Below the pieces are notes generated by a model. The model was not told where the DNA came from, ran no database searches, and saw nothing but the letters and a program-made list of their open reading frames with translations. Below are positions 1 to 4,997 of a stretch of DNA of 5,689 bases, in pieces. Both the position numbers and the translations under genes were made by a program. The DNA lies in assembly GCA_029880665.1 (NCBI GenBank), contig JAOUNZ010000074.1, positions 1 to 5,689 of the forward strand. Direction: 5' to 3'. This stretch comes from Candidatus Nitrosopumilus sp. (GTDB lineage: Archaea > Thermoproteota > Nitrososphaeria > Nitrososphaerales > Nitrosopumilaceae). Numbering within the stretch: the stretch's first letter is position 1; each line of letters starts with the position of its first letter.

Positions 1-475
1 CCCTGCTACAACCCCTGCTACAACCCCTGCTACAACCCCTGCTACAACCCCTGCTACAACCCCTGCTACCACAAAACAACCATCCATCGATATTTCCATA
101 TTTGCATTAATTGGAATTCCTATTGTAGCATCTGTAGTAGCAATCATTATAATTAAGCGAAAACAAACAAAATCTTTACCAGTAATACAAACCGAAAATA
201 CTTTTGAACCTAAGACAAATGTTATCTCTGATGATATTGAAACCATTTTCAGATTAAGACCTGATATGCGTGATGATGATAAAGAAATTGTAAAATTCAT
301 TTCTGAAAATGGAGGAGAGATTTTAGAAAGTGATCTAAGAAAGAAATTCTTACAACCTAGAACTACAATGTGGAGAGCAGTAAAACGATTAGAAAGACTA
401 GGAGTAATTGAAACTTCTAAAAAGGACTTGCAAAATCTAGTCCGATTAAAGAAAGATGTGGAGGAAGAGGAATGA
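1..475 (+). CDS. Membrane-anchored winged-helix protein with PATT-repeat stalk, 5' partial
   Basis: The frame is open from the left edge (first full codon at 2) to TGA at 473-475, giving 157 visible residues; the start lies outside. An ATG at 266 is internal, because the upstream frame reads as a sensible protein. Visible order: residues 1-24 are six Pro-Ala-Thr-Thr units, a likely extracellular and possibly glycosylated linker. Residues about 31-51 are a hydrophobic helix (ISIFALIGIP...), followed by the basic stop-transfer KRKQTK. A polar linker follows, then residues about 91-150 form a winged helix-turn-helix of MarR-like or archaeal membrane-wHTH type (ISENGGEILESDLRKKF, then RTTMWRAVKRLERLGVIE, then a wing). 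The charge pattern puts the wHTH in the cytoplasm. The missing N-terminus probably holds a signal peptide and an exported domain. The inferred role is a one-component membrane sensor or regulator; the ligand and target are unknown. It overlaps the next gene by 4 bp, so the two are probably co-translated. Confidence 0.82.
   Translation, partial: PATTPATTPATTPATTPATTPATTKQPSIDISIFALIGIPIVASVVAIIIIKRKQTKSLPVIQTENTFEPKTNVISDDIETIFRLRPDMRDDDKEIVKFISENGGEILESDLRKKFLQPRTTMWRAVKRLERLGVIETSKKDLQNLVRLKKDVEEEE
2..73 (+). repeat. 12-bp tandem repeat encoding PATT
   Basis: Five identical copies of the 12-mer cctgctacaacc run from 2 to 61, followed by a degenerate sixth copy at 62-73 (cctgctaccaca). The repeat continues beyond the left edge. 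The period is a multiple of three, so copy-number changes keep the reading frame and only lengthen or shorten the Pro/Thr stalk. The DNA identity of the copies, including third codon positions, points to recent expansion or slippage. Confidence 0.95.
460..464 (+). promoter_or_regulatory. Shine-Dalgarno site ggagg for the secreted helical protein
   Basis: A perfect ggagg lies 7 nt before the ATG at 472, inside the 3' end of the upstream gene. It supports that start and fits the general archaeal pattern in which genes inside an operon use SD sites while first genes are often leaderless. Confidence 0.7.
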
Positions 476-1431
476 ATACTGCAACAACTTTTACCTTATT
501 GATTTTAGTTATTAGCATGATTTTTGGAGGTATGACTAGCAACGTTTCTGCTCAAGATGATCCTGCTATTCTTTTAAAGATTGCAAAACGTGCACAAGAA
601 CAAATTCACAACCAAATCTCTGATAATTCTTCAGATAAAATAAAAGAATTATTTGAGGAAGGTATGCAAAAAGTCAGTGCTCTAGAAAATGCACTTGCAA
701 AGGATGATATTAATTCTGCAAAAGAATATTTTCTTTCTGCAATGAAAATTTTCACAGAAATTTCTAGAGAATCTTCATCTAATGTTGCTCCTCAAATAGA
801 AACAACTACTGTTAGAAACAATGTGAAAGATCCATCAAATGATCTTCAAAGATTACAAGTATATGTTACAAGCCTAAAAACAATTGCTAAAAAATACAAT
901 ACCACAATTGATTTTTCTGAACTTGATGAATTATTCAGTCAAGCAAGACAGAAGATTAGTGATCACCAATTTACTTTAGCAGCAGAAATTCTCTCTAAAA
1001 TTAAAGAGAGAATTGTAGAACTAAACAAGGAACTTCGTGAGGAAGCATCAAAACAAGAATTCCAGCGTGCTAAAGAATATGCTCAACAATACTTGGAACA
1101 ACTTGATAGATTAATTGAAAATGCCAAAAAACAGGGTGTGGCTGATGAAATTATAGAACAACTTGAAACAGCCAAAGAAAATTTATCCTTAGCTGATGAT
1201 AAAAATGAAATTATTGAACAAATCAGAAAAATTATCTCTATTAAGGATCAGTTTGAATTAACAAAAAATGATAGACTTGAATCTAGAGTTTTACAACTAG
1301 AAAAAACCATATCTAGGCTATCTCAAATCGATGGAGTAAATCTAGACGACTTGAAAGATGCTAAAAACACTATTCAAATTATTAAACACCATTGTATAAT
1401 GGAGAATTTGAAGCAGCAAATGATCTTCTAA
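472..1431 (+). CDS. Secreted helical-repeat/coiled-coil protein, probably frameshifted near its C-terminus
   Basis: As read, 319 residues. The N-terminus is a clear signal peptide: hydrophobic core FTLLILVISMIF at 7-18 and a likely cleavage site after Val-Ser-Ala (25-27), before QDD. The rest is almost entirely charged amphipathic helix, rich in Glu, Lys, Gln and Leu. I see loosely related units of about 55-62 residues at roughly 126-186, 207-261 and 273 to the end, each with a pattern like L-x2-L...A..i.....f..A...L..i; residues 55-97 resemble part of one. No catalytic motif and no C-terminal membrane anchor are visible. The start is set by the ATGA overlap with the upstream gene and a ggagg 7 nt before. 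After residue 307 (His-His) the frame runs into an atypical 12-residue tail, while another frame carries a matching helical continuation to 1475. The corrected protein would be about 334 residues. It may be the extracellular partner of the upstream membrane wHTH protein. I do not recognise a named family. Confidence 0.85.
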   Translation: MNTATTFTLLILVISMIFGGMTSNVSAQDDPAILLKIAKRAQEQIHNQISDNSSDKIKELFEEGMQKVSALENALAKDDINSAKEYFLSAMKIFTEISRESSSNVAPQIETTTVRNNVKDPSNDLQRLQVYVTSLKTIAKKYNTTIDFSELDELFSQARQKISDHQFTLAAEILSKIKERIVELNKELREEASKQEFQRAKEYAQQYLEQLDRLIENAKKQGVADEIIEQLETAKENLSLADDKNEIIEQIRKIISIKDQFELTKNDRLESRVLQLEKTISRLSQIDGVNLDDLKDAKNTIQIIKHHCIMENLKQQMIF

Positions 1432-1475
1432 GAGATTTGGCAAAACAATTAGAAGAAATTAAAAATTCTCTTTGA
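1392..1475 (+). pseudogene. Displaced C-terminal end of the helical-repeat gene (-1 frame)
   Basis: Re-reading one T at 1392 lets the frame continue after His-His as Leu-Tyr-Asn-Gly-Glu-Phe-Glu-Ala-Ala-Asn and onward to a Lys-Asn-Ser-Leu end, stopping with TGA at 1473-1475. This 27-residue tail matches the end of the internal repeat (compare DHQFTLAAEILSKIKERI at residues 164-181). It has no plausible start of its own and is blocked upstream by TAA at 1383. It is best read as the true C-terminus separated by loss of one T in the ccatt run, by mutation or sequencing error. Confidence 0.72.
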
Positions 1476-1476
1476 T

Positions 1477-1491
1477 AGTTTATCATAAACT
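1477..1491. promoter_or_regulatory. 15-bp palindrome, possible operator
   Basis: agtttat-c-ataaact is a perfect inverted repeat with 7-bp arms around one central base. It sits just after the displaced stop (1475) and directly before the TATA-like box at 1493-1500. Position and symmetry suit a dimeric regulator that blocks TBP/TFB. A spacer this short cannot form a useful RNA hairpin, so a terminator is unlikely. The AT-rich background lowers certainty. Confidence 0.4.
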
Positions 1492-1492
1492 T

Positions 1493-1500
1493 CATATACA
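1493..1500 (+). promoter_or_regulatory. TATA-like box for the 64-aa membrane protein gene
   Basis: catataca is centred about 25 nt upstream of the ATG at 1521. This is the spacing expected of an archaeal TATA box when the transcript starts at or near the start codon (leaderless). No Shine-Dalgarno sequence precedes the ATG. Confidence 0.45.
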
Positions 1501-1520
1501 TTTTCTAAACAGAATTTAGC

Positions 1521-1715
1521 ATGGCATCAAAATCAATAATTATCGGTGTAGGTATACCGATGATCTTTGTTGGTGCATTAATGACTTGGTTATGGGCTCC
1601 AATGGAAGGTGATTTTAAAAATCAAGTTGAGCTTATTGGTAGTACTATTGGTATCTTAGGAGTAGTGTTTGTAGTTTCTGGATTATTTTATACCAAAGAA
1701 CCCGTAATGCACTAA
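1521..1715 (+). CDS. Small two-helix membrane protein
   Basis: 64 residues starting at ATG 1521, the first start after the upstream gene, with a TATA-like box at leaderless distance. Two hydrophobic segments are visible, at about residues 5-24 (SIIIGVGIPMIFVGALMTWL) and 38-57 (LIGSTIGILGVVFVVSGLFY). They are joined by a short polar loop with APMEGDFKNQVE. Both helices are Gly-rich, which suits close helix packing or oligomers. No known domain is recognised. It precedes queE by 40 bp but probably has its own transcript. Its composition and codon choice match the neighbours, so it looks like a real conserved small protein rather than a chance frame. Function unknown. Confidence 0.75.
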   Translation: MASKSIIIGVGIPMIFVGALMTWLWAPMEGDFKNQVELIGSTIGILGVVFVVSGLFYTKEPVMH

Positions 1716-1724
1716 AAGTCATTG

Positions 1725-1734
1725 AATAAATAAT
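1725..1734 (+). promoter_or_regulatory. TATA-like box for queE
   Basis: aataaataat is centred about 27 nt before the TTG start at 1756, a fit for a leaderless archaeal transcript. It is enclosed by a short inverted repeat (tcatt at 1719-1723, aatga at 1732-1736), which may be chance in such AT-rich DNA. Confidence 0.4.
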
Positions 1735-1755
1735 GAAAAAAATTACTATTATTAC

Positions 1756-2469
1756 TTGAAAGTAAGGTTATTTGAGATATTTACATCAGTTGAAGGCGAG
1801 GGAATTCTTTATGGTACAAAGACTCTTTTTGTGAGACTTGCAGGATGCCCTTTTACTTGTTTTTATTGTGATACAAAAGAGTCACTCCCACTTGATTCTG
1901 GTACAGAATATACAATTGAAGACGCAAACAACCTAATTGATTCTAATTTAAGAAGTAACACCTACAAAGTAAATTTTACTGGAGGCGATCCCCTAATTCA
2001 ACACAAAGCAGTTGCACTGCTTGCAAAACATATTCAAGACAAAAAAATTCCTACATATCTAGAATCATCATGCTTTGATATTGATAGGTTCAATCATGTT
2101 TTACCATTCATTGATATTGTTAAAATAGAATTCAAAACAAAGGATTCTGATTTTGTAGACTCAAAGCACTATGATAAATTAATTGGCCATACAATGAAAT
2201 GCCTTGAATCATCTATAAAAGCAAATAAAACAACTTATATCAAAATTGTAGTTAGCTCAAAAACTGATTTAAATGAATTCAAAGGACTGGTAAAAGAAAT
2301 TTTTAAAATTGTATCTGGAAATGATATTGATGGATTTATTATTCAACCAACACATAGTATATCTGAGCCGTCATTAGATCTTTTATTGAATTTATATGAT
2401 TTAGTGTTCCCGTATTACATCAATGTTAAGGTTGTTCCTCAGCTACACAAATTAATTGGCGCACCATAA
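1756..2469 (+). CDS. queE: 7-carboxy-7-deazaguanine synthase QueE (radical SAM)
   Basis: Radical SAM enzyme that converts 6-carboxy-5,6,7,8-tetrahydropterin to 7-carboxy-7-deazaguanine, the ring-contracting step toward preQ0 and archaeosine. The 237 residues are near the usual family length. The QueE N-terminal signature is present: FTSVEGEG at 9-16, then FVRLAGCPFTCFYCDT at 25-40, whose Cys31, Cys35 and Cys38 (CxxxCxxC) would hold the 4Fe-4S cluster. The SAM-binding motif is TGGDP at 75-79, with Asp where most relatives have Glu. The start is TTG at 1756: no in-frame ATG exists before the signature, an in-frame TGA lies at 1723, and the protein begins only a few residues before the conserved FTSVEGEG. 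A TATA-like box 27 nt upstream supports this start. folE follows after 63 bp; queC is on the opposite strand. Identification is firm from the motifs and from folE and queC nearby. Confidence 0.95.
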   Translation: MKVRLFEIFTSVEGEGILYGTKTLFVRLAGCPFTCFYCDTKESLPLDSGTEYTIEDANNLIDSNLRSNTYKVNFTGGDPLIQHKAVALLAKHIQDKKIPTYLESSCFDIDRFNHVLPFIDIVKIEFKTKDSDFVDSKHYDKLIGHTMKCLESSIKANKTTYIKIVVSSKTDLNEFKGLVKEIFKIVSGNDIDGFIIQPTHSISEPSLDLLLNLYDLVFPYYINVKVVPQLHKLIGAP

Positions 2470-2501
2470 AACCAACATTTGCATAAAAACCGATTAGGTT
2501 C

Positions 2502-2509
2502 AAATACTA
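2502..2509 (+). promoter_or_regulatory. Weak TATA-like box for folE
   Basis: aaatacta is centred about 27 nt before the folE ATG at 2533, in a 63-bp gap that shows no Shine-Dalgarno site near the start. The box is a poor match, so readthrough from queE is an alternative. Confidence 0.3.
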
Positions 2510-2532
2510 GAAAAATCGTCTGAAAACATTAC

Positions 2533-3090
2533 ATGGATGAAGAACGCGTAAAAAAACTCGTTAGGGAATTAATCATTGAACTAGGTGAGGATCCTACTCG
2601 TGAGGGATTGAGAAAAACTCCTGAAAGAATTACAAATATGTACAAAGAAATCTTTGGAGGTTATGATTCTGATTCTGAGCTTTCTGTACAGTTCTCAGAA
2701 GACTCTGATGTGGTAATTGCACGTAATATTCAATTTTATTCAATGTGTGAACATCACATGTTGCCATTTTATGGAAAAATCCATATTGCCTACTCTCCAA
2801 ACGGAAGAGTTTTTGGCATATCAAAACTTGTTAGATTAGTTGAAAAATATTCGAAAAGACTTCAAATTCAAGAGCGACTAACTAAGAATATTGCTGATGA
2901 GTTACATGCTCAAGGAGTTAATGGTGTTGTAGTCTTGGTAGATGCAGAGCATCTTTGTATGAAAATGCGTGGTGTTAAAAACGATGCAATGCTCTCATCT
3001 TCAGCCTTTAGAGGAATTTATGAAAATAAAGAAGAAAAAGCAGCCATAATGGCACAAATTAGAAAAAATTTGACAGATTCCTATTTTTAA
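2533..3090 (+). CDS. folE: GTP cyclohydrolase I (type IA, FolE)
   Basis: Hydrolyses GTP to 7,8-dihydroneopterin triphosphate plus formate, the entry step to pterins and, beside queE and queC, most likely to preQ0. The 185 residues cover the full catalytic domain of the FolE family. Visible signatures are DPTREGLRKTPERI at 20-33; SMCEHHMLPFYGK at 70-82; GISKLVRLVEKYSKRLQIQERLT at 95-117; and EHLCMKMRG at 139-147. By comparison with the E. coli enzyme, Cys72, His75 and Cys142 bind zinc, while His74, His140 and Arg146 sit in the active site. This is the classical GCYH-IA type, not archaeal MptA or the IB type. ATG 2533 is the only reasonable start, because an in-frame TGA lies at 2521. It stands 63 bp after queE on the same strand. 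No QueD follows; the next gene is a small membrane protein. Confidence 0.97.
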   Translation: MDEERVKKLVRELIIELGEDPTREGLRKTPERITNMYKEIFGGYDSDSELSVQFSEDSDVVIARNIQFYSMCEHHMLPFYGKIHIAYSPNGRVFGISKLVRLVEKYSKRLQIQERLTKNIADELHAQGVNGVVVLVDAEHLCMKMRGVKNDAMLSSSAFRGIYENKEEKAAIMAQIRKNLTDSYF

Positions 3091-3104
3091 CCAATACTCA
3101 AAAA

Positions 3105-3113
3105 TTAAATAAT
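3105..3113 (+). promoter_or_regulatory. TATA-like box for the 83-aa membrane protein gene
   Basis: ttaaataat is centred about 25 nt upstream of the ATG at 3134. This spacing favours the ATG over the in-frame TTG at 3122 as the true leaderless start. Confidence 0.4.
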
Positions 3114-3133
3114 CATTATTTTTGTTCATTGAT

Positions 3134-3385
3134 ATGGGAGCAAATCCTTACGTTCATGTTCCAAAGGAATCTTGGCCTAACTGGACGTGGTATGCAATTG
3201 AATGTGTAATTGTTATTGCAATATCCATGGTCACATCAAGTAAAATTACAGATTCTATTGAAGGGCTTTCTCCAGAAATTCAGAATTACATATTCATGGG
3301 AATTGTCGGATTGATCTTCTTAACTTGGTATATTGGAATTAGAGGCTTTATCCTAAAAAAGAAAATTCTGAGGAATAGTTATTAA
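3134..3385 (+). CDS. Small two-helix membrane protein
   Basis: From ATG 3134 this gives 83 residues; the frame can be extended to TTG 3122 (87 residues), but the TATA-like box at 3105-3113 fits the ATG better. The N-terminal part is polar and rich in Pro and Trp (PYVHVPKESWPNWTW, 5-19). Two hydrophobic helices follow, at about 19-36 (WYAIECVIVIAISMVTS) and 50-69 (QNYIFMGIVGLIFLTWYIGI), then a strongly basic tail (RGFILKKKILRN) that should stay in the cytoplasm. The loop between helices carries acidic residues and Ser. No known domain is recognised and the function is unknown. The stop is only 2 bp from that of the convergent queC. It could be unrelated to the queuosine-type genes beside it. 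Confidence 0.75.
   Translation: MGANPYVHVPKESWPNWTWYAIECVIVIAISMVTSSKITDSIEGLSPEIQNYIFMGIVGLIFLTWYIGIRGFILKKKILRNSY
3355..3365 (-). terminator. Possible T-tract terminator for the leftward operon
   Basis: On the - strand this reads ttttcttttttt-like pyrimidine sequence (ttttc then six T), beginning about 22 nt after the queC stop. Archaeal intrinsic termination needs little more than a U-tract. It lies inside the 3' end of the convergent 83-aa gene, so the two mRNAs would overlap. Confidence 0.3.
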
Positions 3386-3387
3386 AA

Positions 3388-4062
3388 TTATCTAAGATAT
3401 TTTGTTTTATCTGTGATCTCAGCTTTTTTGAATGCAATTTTTCTGTTATTACAAGATTCGCAAATCCCACAGTGATATTTTTTATTTGAATAACAACTCC
3501 AAGTTTTAAAAATTGAATCTCCTAAAATCTTTATTCCTGATTTTAACAAATCACTTTTTGACAATCCTTGACGGTAAGGTGACCAAACCTTAATACTTTT
3601 TCGTAATTTTGAGTTAATACCGTCAATCTCTCCTTGATTAAATGCAGATTCTAGTTTTTTTGCAAATGACGGTCTACAATCAGGATAATGATTATCTCCA
3701 GTATGTGCACCATATACCACCAATGAAGCGTCAAGTGTAAAAGCCCATGCGGACGCTATTGATAAAAACACTGCATTTCTAATTGGCACTACAATTGAAT
3801 AATCAAACTTTGTGGGAATCTTTCTTTTTGCACTTGTCAAAACATTTGAATCACCATACAAATTTTTCATAAACCCAATATCAATAATTTTATGCTGTTT
3901 TAACCCAAGTTTTTTTGCAAATGATTTTGCAGCTAAAATTTCTCTACTTGCCTTTTGACCATATGAAAACGTAATTCCATATAACTCATATTTTGATTTC
4001 AAGAAAGAAACTGCACAAACAGAATCTATTCCCCCACTAAAAACAATAACAGCTTTCTTCAT
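3388..4062 (-). CDS. queC: 7-cyano-7-deazaguanine (preQ0) synthase QueC
   Basis: ATP-dependent enzyme that converts 7-carboxy-7-deazaguanine and ammonia to preQ0, the base that archaeal TGT puts into tRNA for archaeosine. 224 residues, normal for the family. Visible features: N-terminal PP-loop SGGIDS at 9-14 for ATP; FSYGQKASREI in the first half; the family motif YPDCRPSF in mid-protein; and a C-terminal zinc site Cys190, Cys198, Cys201, Cys204 (C-x7-C-x2-C-x2-C). No glutamine amidotransferase domain is fused, so this is the preQ0 synthase type rather than the Gat-QueC form linked to archaeosine formation. The start ATG (4062-4060) is 11 bp after the thrB stop, so it is probably the last gene of the GPN-thrB-queC operon. 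An A-rich stretch around 4081-4090 (cagataaaag on the - strand) could give it an extra promoter. Confidence 0.95.
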   Translation of the reverse strand: MKKAVIVFSGGIDSVCAVSFLKSKYELYGITFSYGQKASREILAAKSFAKKLGLKQHKIIDIGFMKNLYGDSNVLTSAKRKIPTKFDYSIVVPIRNAVFLSIASAWAFTLDASLVVYGAHTGDNHYPDCRPSFAKKLESAFNQGEIDGINSKLRKSIKVWSPYRQGLSKSDLLKSGIKILGDSIFKTWSCYSNKKYHCGICESCNNRKIAFKKAEITDKTKYLR

Positions 4063-4073
4063 GATTTTCCGAG

Positions 4074-4997
4074 TTATTTTCTTTTATCTGATGCTCCCTT
4101 GCTAGGTTTACAGACTATTGTCTGACATTTTACGTCTGCAGATGCAAATCCATTTGACATGGCTATGCTGATCTTTTTCAAATTGGCAGAACTTTTTGAA
4201 AACGCAATAATTGAGGGTCCTGCCCCGCTTATTGTGACGCCTAGCGCTCCTACTTTTAGGGCATTTTCTTTGACTTTAAGAAATCCTGGGATCATATGTT
4301 GTCTTGCTGGTTCAACTATCACGTCTTTGATAGAGCTTCCAATCAACTCTGGATCCTTTCTCATAAAGCCTGCAACAATTCCAGCAGCATTTGATATATT
4401 CAAAATACTATCAGATAGATTGATCTTTTTTGGAATTACGTCTCTTGATACCTTGGTCTTCTTTTTTGGAACATCAAGTTTTGGGACCGCAATACACATT
4501 CTTAGGTTTGTAGGTGGTTCTATCCTAATCACATCTAAAGGATTTGTTTTTACAATTACAAAACCGCCCAACACAGAGGCTGCAACATTATCATAATGAA
4601 CAGATCCTGCACTTGCCTTTTCCCCAGATCCTGCAAACTCTACTAGAGAATTTCCATCAAGTCTTAATCTAAATAATTTGTCAAATGCGACTGCAGTTGC
4701 TGCTGCTGATGCTGCACTGCTTCCCATTCCAAATCCGGCAGGAACTCCCTTTTTGATTTTAATCTCAACACCATCTTTTATTTTGAATTTTTTCTTCATG
4801 TTTTTTACAACTAATCCGGCAGTATTGTTCTCAGGATTTGTAGGAATGTTGTCATCAGTGACTATTGTGATCCCAGTCTTTGTTTTACTTAGTGTGACTA
4901 CATCATAAAATGCGTCTATTGCTAACCCAAACACGTCAAATCCTGGGCCTAGATTTGCAGTGGATGATGGTGCTTTAACTGTAACTTTTGATACCAT
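4074..4997 (-). CDS. thrB: Homoserine kinase (GHMP family)
   Basis: Phosphorylates L-homoserine with ATP to O-phosphohomoserine, the substrate of threonine synthase. 307 residues, typical of ThrB. The three GHMP motifs are in order: SSTANLGPGFD at 11-21; PAGFGMGSSAASAAA at 86-100, the phosphate-binding loop; and VTISGAGPS at 254-262. Also typical of homoserine kinase are HYDNVAAS at 134-141 and EPARQHMIPGF at 229-239. These distinguish it from mevalonate or shikimate kinases of the same superfamily. The start ATG (4997-4995) directly abuts the TAG of the upstream GPN gene with no gap, so translation is probably coupled. The C-terminus is basic (KGASDKRK). queC follows after 11 bp. There is no clear metabolic link to either neighbour; other threonine genes are not in the window. 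Confidence 0.95.
   Translation of the reverse strand: MVSKVTVKAPSSTANLGPGFDVFGLAIDAFYDVVTLSKTKTGITIVTDDNIPTNPENNTAGLVVKNMKKKFKIKDGVEIKIKKGVPAGFGMGSSAASAAATAVAFDKLFRLRLDGNSLVEFAGSGEKASAGSVHYDNVAASVLGGFVIVKTNPLDVIRIEPPTNLRMCIAVPKLDVPKKKTKVSRDVIPKKINLSDSILNISNAAGIVAGFMRKDPELIGSSIKDVIVEPARQHMIPGFLKVKENALKVGALGVTISGAGPSIIAFSKSSANLKKISIAMSNGFASADVKCQTIVCKPSKGASDKRK

Noticed and set aside
266..475. A stand-alone 69-aa wHTH gene starting at ATG 266
   Set aside because: The same frame is open to the window edge and encodes a transmembrane helix and the PATT stalk, so this ATG is internal.
1387..1400. Programmed -1 ribosomal frameshift
   Set aside because: No slippery heptamer and no clear downstream structure; the His codon would re-pair badly after slipping. 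A mutation or sequencing error is simpler.
2488..2500. Small inverted repeat aacc-gatta-ggtt between queE and folE
   Set aside because: Four-bp arms are too short to call a hairpin or an operator. The ggttcaaat that follows recalls a tRNA T-arm, but no acceptor stem or anticodon arm is present.
2630..2824. 64-aa open frame on the - strand
   Set aside because: Antisense to the catalytic core of folE, with no features of its own.
4159..4596. 145-aa open frame on the + strand
   Set aside because: It lies wholly inside thrB in antisense, and thrB has all its GHMP motifs. This is a shadow frame.
4678..4908. 76-aa hydrophobic open frame on the + strand
   Set aside because: Antisense to the Ala/Gly-rich part of thrB; the hydrophobic look comes from the complement of those codons.
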